This document shows positions 33,968-43,259 of a DNA stretch of 64,000 nucleotides, one piece after another. A program made the position numbers and the translations under genes. Position 1 is the stretch's first letter. Every line of letters begins with the position of its first letter. This stretch comes from Neobacillus ginsengisoli. GTDB lineage: Bacteria; Bacillota; Bacilli; Bacillales_B; DSM-18226. The notes under the pieces are model-generated. The model did no database searches and was not told the DNA's origin. It saw only the letters and a program-made list of their open reading frames with translations. The stretch covers positions 1 through 64,000 of the forward strand of contig NZ_JAUSTW010000007.1 in the NCBI RefSeq assembly GCF_030813055.1. The letters are read 5' to 3'.

Positions 33968-34864
33968 CTATATTTTAAAGCTAATAAAATAGTGTCTTTC
34001 CCTCTTTTCAACAGGTGGAATTTTCATATAGTCGCCATAAAGGCCAATAAGATATTTATTATAATCTCCTGGAATATAGGCTTCTTTACCTTCAAACTCA
34101 ACAGGTTCAACTGGAAAAAATACCTCTTTTTTGTATAACTCTCCCAGATAACGCTTCCTACCAGTCGGAACAGTTATATAATTTGTTGTCCTTTTTGTTC
34201 TTACAAATTTATCAAATTTTATATACCAATATTCATAGGACCTAAAGGAAAACAACATTCCAAGAAATAACCGTACCTTATGAATAAAATAAGCGCGGTT
34301 ATTTTTTTTCATATATTCATCTGTCAAAGAATTTCTAAATTGATATCCAAATATTGATACTGCAGCTAGACCAAATATTATTGATAAAGTTCCTTTAACT
34401 TTTTGCGCTATACTGTTATTTGGAGCGTATTCAATAGGGAAAATATCAATATAAATTCCTTTATCAAAATCACTTGTGATTTTCTGCAACTCAACTAATT
34501 CCGTATTTTTTTTAATGACTTTTCCAAACAAATTACTCATTTTATGCCCCTTTTGCGGAACATATAAGGTATATTTATCTCCATAATTCTTTGGGAACTC
34601 TTTAAAAAAGTAATCATAATCTTTACGGGGCATCATTAAATCCAGGTCATCATCCCAAGGAATAAATCCTCCATGTCGAACTGCACCTAAAGCACTTCCA
34701 CCACCCAACATGACACACAGTTTTTCCTTGTTACAGAAATCAAGAATATCTTGATATATTTCCAACAATACTTGTTTTAATTGTTGCCTTTCTTCTTCAC
34801 TTAATTCATATAAAATGTTCGTCATACGTGCAATATCTCGCATGTTATCATTATTACTTTTCAT
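33968..34864 (-). CDS. LicD-family phosphotransferase
   Basis: A ~298-residue LicD protein: YQDILDFCNKEKLCVML, the GGSALGAVRHGGFIPWDDD metal-binding core (Asp-Asp-Asp-Leu-Asp) and KGIYIDIFPIEYAP. LicD proteins transfer phosphocholine or phospho-alditols from CDP donors to glycans. Start at ATG 34864 with AAAGGA upstream; an in-frame upstream ATG lacks a site. With the adjacent cytidylyltransferase and SDR it suggests a phosphodiester substituent on the capsule. Confidence 0.93.
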   Translation of the reverse strand: MKSNNDNMRDIARMTNILYELSEEERQQLKQVLLEIYQDILDFCNKEKLCVMLGGGSALGAVRHGGFIPWDDDLDLMMPRKDYDYFFKEFPKNYGDKYTLYVPQKGHKMSNLFGKVIKKNTELVELQKITSDFDKGIYIDIFPIEYAPNNSIAQKVKGTLSIIFGLAAVSIFGYQFRNSLTDEYMKKNNRAYFIHKVRLFLGMLFSFRSYEYWYIKFDKFVRTKRTTNYITVPTGRKRYLGELYKKEVFFPVEPVEFEGKEAYIPGDYNKYLIGLYGDYMKIPPVEKRERHYFISFKI

Positions 34865-34923
34865 TTTATTCCTTTCTGTAATTAAAAGTATTATCACCTA
34901 TTAAATATCCCATTTACGGAAAA

Positions 34924-35877
34924 TTATCTCATATTTTTTACTACCTTTGCACAACTGACAGGTCCAGATAAAAATGCGAACAAACTGTATTTAACGAATC
35001 TTGTCTTTTTCTTTCTTCTTAACTCCGCAAATGCTAGAACTGCATAATGCCTTGCTTTTATATATCGAATGTCTGCTTTCGTTAATCTATCAAAAAAAGT
35101 CTTCTTATACTGATACAGTTGATTCTCACCACTTATCTTAGTGTCGCCGCTTGATAAACCATCTGTAGTTGAATGAACATACGCCTTCACATTACAATGG
35201 TTTAAATATAAGAACTTGCCACCAGCCATGATTGCGCGTTCCATTAAATAAAATTCGTCTCCAATGTCAATTTTAGGAAAACCACCTATTTTTATTAGAT
35301 AGCTTTTCTTAAACATCATCGTATCAGTACCCGTAATGTGGTACATGATATGATAACGAATTAAATCTTCTTTTTCAGTACTCCTTACATATTCTCTACG
35401 GCGAGTATCTATTAACTTTCCAGCCTCGTTGTATAACTTCAAATCTGTTATTGAATAGTCAGAATTTGATTTAATCATAGGAATAATTTGTTCTTCTATT
35501 TTATTAGCTAGATATATATCATCATCATCAAGAAAAGTAATATATTTTCCTGAAGCTGTTTTAATACCAATATTTCTTGTTTCCGCAGAACCCTTATTAA
35601 CTTCGTTTTTGATATAAACAATTTGTCGGTGGAATTTTTTATTAATATTGCAAATAATATCATCAACCTTTTGATTCCATTTCATTTCTGCATTATCATC
35701 AATCACAACAATCTCGATGGGTTCATATGTTTGTCTCATGAGTGAAAGAAGAGCTTTTTCCAAAGCAGAATCCCTTTGGTAGGTTGCAACTACTACACTA
35801 ACTAGTGGTAATGCACCCACTGTATTACCACCATCTAAATCTTTAGGGCTTTTTAAGCTAACATTCATCATTGCCAT
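34924..35877 (-). CDS. Glycosyltransferase family 2
   Basis: A 317-residue GT-A inverting transferase: VSVVVATYQRDSALEKALLS, IEIVVIDDNAE, GSAETRNIGIKTASGKYITF followed by LDDDD (the DXD metal site). Its ATG follows the stop of the sugar transferase with no spacing (TAAATG). It probably adds the second sugar to the lipid-linked primer. Confidence 0.93.
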   Translation of the reverse strand: MAMMNVSLKSPKDLDGGNTVGALPLVSVVVATYQRDSALEKALLSLMRQTYEPIEIVVIDDNAEMKWNQKVDDIICNINKKFHRQIVYIKNEVNKGSAETRNIGIKTASGKYITFLDDDDIYLANKIEEQIIPMIKSNSDYSITDLKLYNEAGKLIDTRRREYVRSTEKEDLIRYHIMYHITGTDTMMFKKSYLIKIGGFPKIDIGDEFYLMERAIMAGGKFLYLNHCNVKAYVHSTTDGLSSGDTKISGENQLYQYKKTFFDRLTKADIRYIKARHYAVLAFAELRRKKKTRFVKYSLFAFLSGPVSCAKVVKNMR

Positions 35878-36558
35878 TTATCCTATAATCCCCCTATTTT
35901 TTGACTCGGTTGAAAATGACTCTTCCGTTGTAGCGACCACTTGAGATTTGAATGCTCCTGTACCACCCTCAACAACGCCATCTTTCTTAAGTACACTAAT
36001 TATCGTTCTCAAAAAACATTTAATATCCAATCCAAAACTCATTTTTTCAACGTACTCCCCATCCAGATTCGCCTTCACCTCAATAGGTAACTCATCTCTG
36101 CCATTAATCTGTGCCCAGCCAGTAAGTCCTGGATAAATATTATTTGCACAATACTTATCTCTTTCAGCTATTAAATCATACTGATTCCAAAGCGCAGGCC
36201 TTGGACCAATAATACTCATTTCACCTTTAATGATGTTTAATATTTGGGGAAGTTCATCCAAGCTAGTTTTTCGCATAAACTTTCCCACTCTGGTAATATA
36301 GTTTTCGGGATTTTTCAAAAGGTGGGTAGGTGTATCTTTGGGTGTATCAATTTTCATTGTTCTAAATTTAAGAATATAAAATTCTGATTTATCTTTACCT
36401 ATACGGCGTTGTTTAAATAGTATAGGACCTTTTGAATCAATCTTGATGCATATTATTAATAATAGGAAGACAGGTGAGAGTACTATTAATCCTACTATCG
36501 AAAGGATAAAGTCTATCATTTTTTTTACATATGTTTTATAAATCACTTTTATTTCCAC
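35878..36558 (-). CDS. Initiating undecaprenyl-phosphate sugar-phosphate transferase (PglC/WbaP family)
   Basis: A 226-residue monotopic phosphoglycosyltransferase. The N-terminal re-entrant hydrophobic helix (about residues 14-36) is followed by the catalytic region KGPILFKQRRIGKDKSEFY, then KTSLDELPQILNIIKGEMS with the Asp-Glu pair, then GPRPALWNQY and GLTGWAQINGRDELP. It loads the first sugar phosphate on undecaprenyl phosphate; the EpsC-like dehydratase suggests a 6-deoxy amino sugar, but this is not proven. The C-terminal 30 residues extend past the usual family end. Confidence 0.94.
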   Translation of the reverse strand: MEIKVIYKTYVKKMIDFILSIVGLIVLSPVFLLLIICIKIDSKGPILFKQRRIGKDKSEFYILKFRTMKIDTPKDTPTHLLKNPENYITRVGKFMRKTSLDELPQILNIIKGEMSIIGPRPALWNQYDLIAERDKYCANNIYPGLTGWAQINGRDELPIEVKANLDGEYVEKMSFGLDIKCFLRTIISVLKKDGVVEGGTGAFKSQVVATTEESFSTESKNRGIIG

Positions 36559-36583
36559 CTCAGTTAATAAAAAGCTGAATTTG

Positions 36584-37465
36584 TTATTTGACCTTTCGAG
36601 CGTCTATTATTTCTTTCATATAATGAAGAAGATCTTCCCTTAATGATGGTTCTTGTAACGCAAACTCAATAGTAGTCTTCACAAACCCAACCTTTTCACC
36701 GACATCATACCTCTTACCTTCAAAATCATAAGCAAACACTCTTTGAATTTGATTCAACTTCTGAATCGCATCCGTCAATTGAATCTCTCCACCAGCACCA
36801 GTTTCTTGCTGCTCTAAAAACATAAATATTTCTGGCGTTAATATATATCTGCCCATTATTGCAAGATTTGATGGAGCACATCCTTGCAAAGGCTTTTCAA
36901 CCAAATTTTGCACCTGATACCGTCGACCATCCTGTGATGCTGGATCAATAATGCCATAACGATGTGTCTCTTCATTTGGAACCGTTTGAACTCCAATAAC
37001 AGAAGAAAGAGTTTCTTTATAGATATTAATAAGTTGTCTAAGACATGGTGTTTCACTTTGGACTATGTCATCACCTAGGAGTACAGCAAATGGCTCATCC
37101 CCAATAAAATTCCGGGCACACCAAACTGCATGTCCTAACCCTTTTGGTTCCTTTTGACGAATATAATGAATATCTGCGAGGTTGGTAGAGTATTGAACTT
37201 TATCCAACAAATCTAACTTCCCTTTTTCAATTAGATTCTGCTCAAGTTCCGGAGCAAAATCGAAATGATCTTCAATTGCACGCTTACCTTTCCCAGTTAC
37301 AATAATGATATCTTCAATTCCAGAAGCTATAGCTTCTTCAACTATATATTGTATTGTAGGTTTATCAACAATTGGCAACATCTCTTTAGGCATTGCTTTT
37401 GTTGCAGGAAGGAATCTAGTTCCAAGTCCTGCAGCAGGAATAATCGCTTTCCGTACTTTTTTCAT
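36584..37465 (-). CDS. gtaB: UTP-glucose-1-phosphate uridylyltransferase
   Basis: A 293-residue GtaB/GalU enzyme producing UDP-glucose: [53 protein letters not shown] and [20 protein letters not shown] are all diagnostic. ATG is preceded by AAGGTGGATTAAAA. Within the operon it supplies UDP-glucose (or a precursor of it) for capsule synthesis; a housekeeping copy probably exists elsewhere. Confidence 0.96.
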   Translation of the reverse strand: MKKVRKAIIPAAGLGTRFLPATKAMPKEMLPIVDKPTIQYIVEEAIASGIEDIIIVTGKGKRAIEDHFDFAPELEQNLIEKGKLDLLDKVQYSTNLADIHYIRQKEPKGLGHAVWCARNFIGDEPFAVLLGDDIVQSETPCLRQLINIYKETLSSVIGVQTVPNEETHRYGIIDPASQDGRRYQVQNLVEKPLQGCAPSNLAIMGRYILTPEIFMFLEQQETGAGGEIQLTDAIQKLNQIQRVFAYDFEGKRYDVGEKVGFVKTTIEFALQEPSLREDLLHYMKEIIDARKVK

Positions 37466-37541
37466 TTTTAATCCACCTTAGTTTTTTAACAGCCAAAATT
37501 TGATTATTATTTATCGAACATTATTTATAAGCACAATAAAC

Positions 37542-39365
37542 TTAATTAGTGACAAACATTGAAGAAGTATCAAATTTATTGTTAGCAACTTCTATTAATG
37601 TGTCATGCATTTCCTCTTCAGGCATGTTTAAAAGTTGATTTGTTAAATAACTTAATACTTCAGAGTTGATTAAATTTGCTTTACCAATATGAATTTTCGG
37701 AAAAATACTTTCAGGATGTATCTCATTCTCGTTAAGAAGCTCTTCATACATCTTCTCACCTGGACGAATTCCAGCAAAGTGAATACCGATTTCTTCTATT
37801 GTGTAGCCTGACAGTTTAATTAAATTTTTAGCTAAATCAACAATTTTCACTGGCTCACCCATATCCAATACAAAAATCTCTCCGCCACGTGCTAATGCAC
37901 CCGATTGGATAACTAGTCTGGATGCCTCTGGTATGGTCATAAAATAACGTGTCATATCAGGATGTGTAACCGTTACTGGCCCGCCAGCCTGTATTTGTTT
38001 TTTAAATAGCGGAATAACACTTCCGCGGCTTCCAAGTACGTTTCCAAACCGAACGGCTACAAATTTTGTGTTACTATTTTGAGCTAGGCTCTGAATAATC
38101 ATTTCGGCAAACCGCTTTGTTGCACCCATTACATTAGGAGGATTCACCGCTTTATCCGAAGATATCATCACAAAAGTACTAACGCCGTAGGTGTCAGCTG
38201 CTTCCGCAATATTTTTCGTACCAAAAATATTGTTTTTAACTGCTTCTCTCGGATTATATTCCATCAACGGAACATGTTTATGTGCCGCCGCATGATATAC
38301 AACAAAAGGCCTATGATATTCCATCACTTCAAACATTCTCGTTCGATCTTGAATATCACCAATAACAGGAACAATCTCAATCATTTTTTGATACTTGTTA
38401 CGAAGCTCCATATCAATTTGATAAATACTGTTTTCACCATGTCCAACTAAGACAATTTTGCTGGGATTAAACTTACATATTTGCCTGCATATTTCAGAAC
38501 CAATCGAACCGCCTGCACCCGTAACTAAAACTGTTTTTCCAGTTACATATTCTGATATGCTTTCAATATTTAACTCTACCGGTTCTCTTCCAAGTAGATC
38601 CTCAACCTCAACCTCACGGAATTGATTGACTGAAACCTTACCCGTCATTAAATCCTCTAACATCGGGATGATTTGCGTTTTCACCTTTGTTTTTGCGCAT
38701 TCATCAAAAATACGGTTCAGTTCAGCTCGCTTGAGCGAAGGGATCGCGATGACGATATTCTCTATCTTTAGACTCGAAACCGCATCTTGAATTTGATTTG
38801 TATTCCCAAACATCGGAATATCTAAATATTGCAGCTTGTATTTTTTGGGGTCATCATCGATAAAAGCGACCGGTTTTAACTCCGCATCCACATTTTTCAA
38901 TAATTGTCGGGCAACCATTAACCCTGCAGATCCCGCTCCTATAATGAGTGTTCGCTTTTTCGATGTTTCCTTCTTAATATAGGTATCCCTAATCATTCTC
39001 CAAATAAATCTCGATCCGCCAACCGTTAATATATAAAGCATCCAAGTAGTGATTACAATTCTCAAATAAACCTCTACATGAATTATGTATTGAACAATCG
39101 TAGTGGTAAGTACGGATAGGGTAACTGCTTTCACAATGGCAATTAACTCTCCAATACTTGCATATTCCCATGCTTTGTTATAAAGATGATAATAGCTTGC
39201 AAAAATATGATGGCTAACAACTATTGTAAGGACACTTATGATCAAAAATTGATCAGTTGGTATTTTTACCAAAGGATGTAATGGATTATAACTAAGGTAA
39301 TAAGACAATAAGACCAATATGGAGTCTAAAAGAGCTAATATAACCAACCGTGTTTTGTACGCCAT
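37542..39365 (-). CDS. Membrane-anchored nucleoside-diphosphate-sugar 4,6-dehydratase (EpsC/CapD/PglF family)
   Basis: A 607-residue protein with four N-terminal membrane segments (about residues 8-110), a CoA-binding-like Rossmann domain (LIIGAGSAGLMVARQLL, about 135-150), and a C-terminal dehydratase domain with VLVTGAGGSIGSEICRQI and the active-site stretch SSDKAVNPPNVMGATKRF. It converts UDP-GlcNAc to the 4-keto-6-deoxy sugar, as B. subtilis EpsC does. I take ATG 39365 as start (GGGGG 12 bases upstream); 35 upstream in-frame codons overlap the RNA leader and lack a site. The EAR-like RNA lies about 150 bases upstream, the same relative place as in the B. subtilis eps operon. Confidence 0.92.
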   Translation of the reverse strand: MAYKTRLVILALLDSILVLLSYYLSYNPLHPLVKIPTDQFLIISVLTIVVSHHIFASYYHLYNKAWEYASIGELIAIVKAVTLSVLTTTIVQYIIHVEVYLRIVITTWMLYILTVGGSRFIWRMIRDTYIKKETSKKRTLIIGAGSAGLMVARQLLKNVDAELKPVAFIDDDPKKYKLQYLDIPMFGNTNQIQDAVSSLKIENIVIAIPSLKRAELNRIFDECAKTKVKTQIIPMLEDLMTGKVSVNQFREVEVEDLLGREPVELNIESISEYVTGKTVLVTGAGGSIGSEICRQICKFNPSKIVLVGHGENSIYQIDMELRNKYQKMIEIVPVIGDIQDRTRMFEVMEYHRPFVVYHAAAHKHVPLMEYNPREAVKNNIFGTKNIAEAADTYGVSTFVMISSDKAVNPPNVMGATKRFAEMIIQSLAQNSNTKFVAVRFGNVLGSRGSVIPLFKKQIQAGGPVTVTHPDMTRYFMTIPEASRLVIQSGALARGGEIFVLDMGEPVKIVDLAKNLIKLSGYTIEEIGIHFAGIRPGEKMYEELLNENEIHPESIFPKIHIGKANLINSEVLSYLTNQLLNMPEEEMHDTLIEVANNKFDTSSMFVTN

Positions 39366-39504
39366 TTCATCATTCCCCCTTTTTCTCTCTATTTTGTTTT
39401 TCAAAACACATTCATTCACTAAAGCATCTGGGCAAAAAAAATAAATACCTAATGGAAACTCACGTGTCATGACACTTGTTCTTTCATTAGATATTTATTA
39501 ATTT

Positions 39505-39660
39505 TAGTAGTAATCGGGCATCTAACCCTGCCTCACATCATGCTTTTGACGACATGCGTCTAAGGATGAGAAGAAATATCTTCCCTCCCACAGTATGATC
39601 GAGTGCCCCCATGGATAACGGACAGGGAAGCCTCGCCGATCAGGTATTTATCACCTGAAA
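39505..39660 (-). ncRNA. EAR-like (eps-associated) antitermination RNA element
   Basis: This conserved-looking non-coding stretch lies between the regulatory genes and the epsC-like gene. On the minus strand it has a 5' hairpin CAGGT/ACCTG (39657-39641), a perfect helix CTTCCCT/AGGGAAG (39630-39624 with 39586-39580), a lower hairpin around GCATG/CATG, and a possible pseudoknot between GGGCA in the large loop (39608-39604) and TGCCC near the 3' end (39520-39516). The location, size and pseudoknot match the EAR element that B. subtilis uses for processive antitermination of the eps operon. Identification is by context and structure, not by a covariance search. Confidence 0.6.
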
Positions 39661-39705
39661 ATAGATTTTTATTTGAATTCCTTTAAAACCTATCAGTTTA
39701 CTAGG

Positions 39706-40467
39706 TTAGAAGATTTTAAAGAATCGTTTCTTTTTAATTTGCTCTGGTATTTCCCTTATTACATTTTGCCCCTCAATTAAAAGTTCGGCATTTTCCTTAA
39801 ATAAATAGACCTGATCATTTCCAAACTTAGTATCAATCAAATCGAAGGCCTCCTCCATTTTAAAGGAGCGACTGCTGACATTATGAGCATCCGAAGCAAT
39901 AAAGTGTGTTAGATTTGCTTCCACTAATTGTATAGAGAAGTTTTTTATTTTTTTTCCAAAATACCCACAAAGGCTTGACGCTGTTACTTGTGTAAGAGCA
40001 CCCTTTTCAACAAAACGATACAAAGTTTCAGGTCTCTCCATCAGTTCAGCATTTCTCTCTGGGTGAACAATAATCGGTGTAAGTCCCTTTACTTGAATAT
40101 CATAAAGAAGTTTGTCTGTATACCTTGGAACATTGCTTGATGGAAATTCAATAAATAAATACTGACTATCATTTAATGTTTGAATTTGATTCGCTTCGAA
40201 GTCTTCAATTATTTCACCGTAAATTCTTGGTTCTTGTCCTGCAAGAATTTTTACGTTGATTTTTTCTTTTTGCAAAACCCGATTTAACTCTTCAACCTTA
40301 TCTAGAATTAATAGTCTACGATTATCATATTGACTATTGAAATGAGGAGTGGCAATGATCGTGTGGATTCCTTCTTTTTCTGCTTGTTTTGCCATGTTGA
40401 TGCTGTCATCGACATTCTTTGCTCCGTCGTCAATTCCCGGCAATATATGACAATGGATATCAACCAT
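39706..40467 (-). CDS. CpsB/YwqE-type PHP tyrosine-protein phosphatase
   Basis: A ~253-residue metal-dependent phosphatase of the PHP family. The metal ligands lie in DIHCHILPGIDDGA (N-terminus), TPHFNSQYDNRR, IVHPERN and ASDAHN. It dephosphorylates the C-terminal tyrosines of the cognate BY-kinase and so controls capsule length and output. ATG 40467 is preferred (GGGAGGG upstream); a GTG three codons earlier is too close to that site. It is followed by ~200 bases of structured leader before epsC. Confidence 0.93.
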   Translation of the reverse strand: MVDIHCHILPGIDDGAKNVDDSINMAKQAEKEGIHTIIATPHFNSQYDNRRLLILDKVEELNRVLQKEKINVKILAGQEPRIYGEIIEDFEANQIQTLNDSQYLFIEFPSSNVPRYTDKLLYDIQVKGLTPIIVHPERNAELMERPETLYRFVEKGALTQVTASSLCGYFGKKIKNFSIQLVEANLTHFIASDAHNVSSRSFKMEEAFDLIDTKFGNDQVYLFKENAELLIEGQNVIREIPEQIKKKRFFKIF

Positions 40468-40566
40468 TCGCCCCACTCCCTCCCCTAAAAATTGTCATTT
40501 CAACAAACCCTTATTAGTCTATCACTTTTAATAGATGTGTAAAAGGGTGTAATTTGTCGAATTCTG

Positions 40567-41280
40567 TTATTTTGCACCGTAATAATAATAATAATCTGTG
40601 TTTTGTATTTTTTTATTATTTAAGACAACACCCAGTAATTTACCTTGCGCTGAGTCGAGATGTTCTTTTGCTTTAACCATTTGCTCTTTCTCAGTTGTTT
40701 CACTAGAAACGACTAGGATAGTCCCATCACATTTATTGGCTAAGACCTGTCCATCGGTAACCACTAATATTGGCGGAGTATCAAATAGAATCATATCGAA
40801 AAATTCTTTTGCGTTTTCGAAGAATAAATCCATCGATTTTGAACCCATGAGCTCAGCTGGATTTGGAGGAATTGGACCACTCGGTAAGATAAATAAATTC
40901 TTTTCATCCGTCTCTGAAATGGCCTTTTCTAGTGTTAATTGTTTTGTTAAAACACTTGTCAAACCAAATGTGTTGGTTTGATTAAATGTATAGTGGACAG
41001 TCGGTTTTCTCAAATCCGCATCAACGAGTAATACTTTTTTTCCTTGTTGTGCAAAAGCAACAGCCAAATTAGCAACTGTTGTTGATTTCCCTTCTCCTGG
41101 GCCTGCAGATGTTACCATTAATGACTTTATATCATGATCAACAGTTGAAAATTGAATATTGGTTCGAATGGTTCGGTATTGTTCTGATATCGGGGATTTA
41201 GAATCCAACATCGTAATAAGAGTTCTTCTATTAGAAACTTTACTTTTCTTGTTATTCTTTTTAAGAACCAATTGACTCAC
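40567..41280 (-). CDS. CpsD/YwqD-type tyrosine-protein kinase (BY-kinase)
   Basis: A 237-residue cytoplasmic BY-kinase. Walker A is SAGPGEGKSTTVANLA (about residues 58-73), Walker A' VLLVDADLRKP and Walker B MILFDTPP. The C-terminus ends with five consecutive tyrosines (residues ~230-234), the autophosphorylation cluster. It needs the cytoplasmic end of the Wzz-like partner, whose gene it overlaps by 20 bases, to be active. Together they regulate polymer length and assembly. Confidence 0.95.
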   Translation of the reverse strand: MSQLVLKKNNKKSKVSNRRTLITMLDSKSPISEQYRTIRTNIQFSTVDHDIKSLMVTSAGPGEGKSTTVANLAVAFAQQGKKVLLVDADLRKPTVHYTFNQTNTFGLTSVLTKQLTLEKAISETDEKNLFILPSGPIPPNPAELMGSKSMDLFFENAKEFFDMILFDTPPILVVTDGQVLANKCDGTILVVSSETTEKEQMVKAKEHLDSAQGKLLGVVLNNKKIQNTDYYYYYGAK

Positions 41281-42010
41281 CTCTTACCCTTACATTTCGT
41301 TCTGCATGTTTTCCCTTGCTTTGTTTTAGTTGTGATTCATCCATCTTAGCGATAACGCCGAGCACCGGTAAGCCAAGTAGTTTTTCAATTTCCTGTTCGT
41401 TTTTAACAGTAGTATCAAAGTATTCTAGTAAAAATGCTAACCCTACTCCAGCCATTAAACCAACTACTAAAGCAATTGCTACATTTAATAATGGTCTCGG
41501 CTTGATTGGTTTAGGATTTTCAGTAACATCAGCTTTTGCAAGTATACTAACATTATCGACACTCATAATTTTCGCAATTTGATCTTTAAAAACGTTTGCT
41601 GTTTCATTGGCAATTTTCGCTGCTTTAGCCGCACTTGTATCTTGGACTGATAAATTCACTACTTGGGAATCCTTTTCATTCTGTACAGTAATTTTTTGAG
41701 TAAGCTGTGCAGCTGTCATATTCAAATTTAAGTCTTTGATAACCAACTCAAGAATAGCCGGACTTTTTATAATGACATTGTATGTATTAATTAATTGGAG
41801 GTTTGTCTGTACATCATTGTAATTAACCGCAGTCTGATCTTTTTTGGATTGATTTACGAGTAGTTGTGTCGATGCTTGATAAACTGGAGTTAAGAAAAAA
41901 TAGCTAACTACGCCACTCATTAATACTGCAATGAAAGTGATACTTAAAATTAAACTTATTCGTTTCCGCATTGTTTGCAGTAACTCTTGTAAACTGATTG
42001 TTTCTTCCAT
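41261..42010 (-). CDS. Wzz/CpsC-like chain-length modulator and kinase activator
   Basis: A ~249-residue membrane protein of the Wzz family with two membrane segments (about residues 20-42 and 175-197) and an extracytoplasmic helical domain between them; a proline-rich VTENPKPIKPRPLLN precedes the second. The cytoplasmic tail (LEYFDTTVKNEQEIEKLLG) activates the kinase. The start at ATG 42010 has GGAGGGCC upstream; the 37 codons before it overlap the promoter. First gene of the capsule operon. Confidence 0.92.
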   Translation of the reverse strand: MEETISLQELLQTMRKRISLILSITFIAVLMSGVVSYFFLTPVYQASTQLLVNQSKKDQTAVNYNDVQTNLQLINTYNVIIKSPAILELVIKDLNLNMTAAQLTQKITVQNEKDSQVVNLSVQDTSAAKAAKIANETANVFKDQIAKIMSVDNVSILAKADVTENPKPIKPRPLLNVAIALVVGLMAGVGLAFLLEYFDTTVKNEQEIEKLLGLPVLGVIAKMDESQLKQSKGKHAERNVRVRGESIGS

Positions 42011-42053
42011 GAGGCCCTCCCGAATTTTGTAAATAGAAATAAAAACAAAGTGA

Positions 42054-42059
42054 ATTATA
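42054..42059 (-). promoter_or_regulatory. -10 box of the capsule operon promoter (candidate)
   Basis: Minus-strand TATAAT about 44 bases upstream of the wzz-like start. The -35 region is poor, which fits an activator-dependent or regulated promoter. Between 42060 and 42526 the DNA is AT-rich and non-coding. Confidence 0.4.
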
Positions 42060-42526
42060 TCATAATCTGTAGCGCTTTTTGTTTGATTTTGTAAATTAAT
42101 CTCACCTAATCTATTAAACACTTTTTTGTAAGAAATTTGAAGAGAAATTTTTAGATGGAATTTTTTACGTTTTACCGTTTTAATTTATTAAAGAATTTCT
42201 GCTTAATGACAATTTTCAAAATAATTACCAACCAGTGCTTTCTATTTCAGTTGTAAATTCACACAAAATAACTGGCCTAAATTTCCGGTCCAACTTAGAT
42301 TGTTATTAATCCTAATATATACGATATTGGATATTGTGAAATGTTTTACCAGAGAGTAAAAAGGCCCATTTATTTTGCAGATACCCTTTTATTAGTTGTT
42401 ATTGTTGCAACACAACTTATTAAACCATGATAATTGGAGAGTCACCACTTACTATTTGGTGAATGTTTACTGACAGGATTGTAAGAATTATGCCAACACA
42501 ATAAAACCTTGCGAATAAAAGAAACC

Positions 42527-42577
42527 TAAACCCTAAGTGAAATGGTTGCCGCCATTTCTTTAGGTTCTTTCATAAAA
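42527..42577. terminator. Hairpin terminator, copy 1 of 2
   Basis: GAAACCTAAA ... TTTAGGTTCTTTC, with an inner GAAATGG/CCATTTC helix. Shares the CCTAAACCCTAAG core with the hairpin at 42627. Confidence 0.6.
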
Positions 42578-42626
42578 ATGAGACTTAGCTTATAGGTCTT
42601 GTTTTTTTTTGAAGTTTTTCACTTTC

Positions 42627-42685
42627 TAAAAGAACCTAAATCCCTAAGAAATTGATGTATCACCAATTCATTTAGGTTCTTTTAG
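42627..42685. terminator. Hairpin terminator, copy 2 of 2
   Basis: AAAAGAACCTAAA ... TTTAGGTTCTTTT, a 13-bp stem. It lies 49 bases past the stop of the wHTH-like gene and shields the capsule promoter from read-through. Confidence 0.7.
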
Positions 42686-42700
42686 GAAACAAAAATCATG

Positions 42701-42737
42701 AGTTCCCAAAATGGTAACTTCGAGCAAAAAAAATTAG
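42701..42737. repeat. Direct repeat with palindromic core, left copy
   Basis: GTTCCCAAAATGGTAAC (itself the imperfect palindrome GTTNCCA-N3-TGGNAAC) followed by an A-run and TTAG. Same as 43223-43259. Confidence 0.6.
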
Positions 42738-43195
42738 TTTTTTTCTTCCATTGATGCAATTTCTCGTTTAATCTCTTCAAGACTTACACCTGTATCTAAA
42801 AGATTCAGCATAAATACCTCTCGTGCTCTTAGATCGTAATAACTCTTGTGATAAGGAACATCCCATTCAGCAGGGTCTTTGATGCTGTATCGAGTATCAT
42901 TAATTTCAATGACATTCATAGTAACGAGCTTTTCTAATTCCTCTTTCACCTTGGTTTTGCTGACACCAGATATTTGAAAATCGGAAAGTTGCGGTATCAC
43001 TGCAGACTCTTTCCCGAATACATGGCTAAGCATATTAATTAGAAGGAGTAACTTTAATTGACGTTTTGTGAAATCTCTTTTTAAAGATTCACCACGAATA
43101 ATCAACCCTTGAACCACTATGTCTTCATTCCGATTTTTGTAACGCTTAGCGACAACTTTTTTGTAAGCATTGAATGTTCGTCTTGCCCAAGTCAT
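42734..43195 (-). CDS. Putative winged-helix DNA-binding protein of unknown function
   Basis: A 153-residue basic protein. The middle (about residues 40-110) reads like a winged helix of the phage replication/DnaD-domain kind: KRQLKLLLLINMLSHVFG, VSKTKVKEELEKLVTMNVI, then a short beta-wing EINDTRYSI. No family can be named with certainty. ATG 43195 has AAGGGG eight bases upstream. The gene is bracketed by two copies of a ~36-bp direct repeat whose core is palindromic, so it may bind that sequence and autoregulate. It lies upstream of the capsule operon on the same strand, but two terminators separate them. Confidence 0.5.
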   Translation of the reverse strand: MTWARRTFNAYKKVVAKRYKNRNEDIVVQGLIIRGESLKRDFTKRQLKLLLLINMLSHVFGKESAVIPQLSDFQISGVSKTKVKEELEKLVTMNVIEINDTRYSIKDPAEWDVPYHKSYYDLRAREVFMLNLLDTGVSLEEIKREIASMEEKN

Positions 43196-43222
43196 AGTAA
43201 TACCCCTTTGACTAATTTTAGA

Positions 43223-43259
43223 AGTTCCCAAAATGGTAACTTTGGGTAAAAAAATTAGA
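43223..43259. promoter_or_regulatory. Direct repeat with palindromic core, right copy (candidate operator)
   Basis: GTTCCCAAAATGGTAAC at 43224-43240 plus the A-rich tail, 28 bases upstream of the wHTH-like gene's start codon, that is, in promoter/leader position. Confidence 0.5.
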
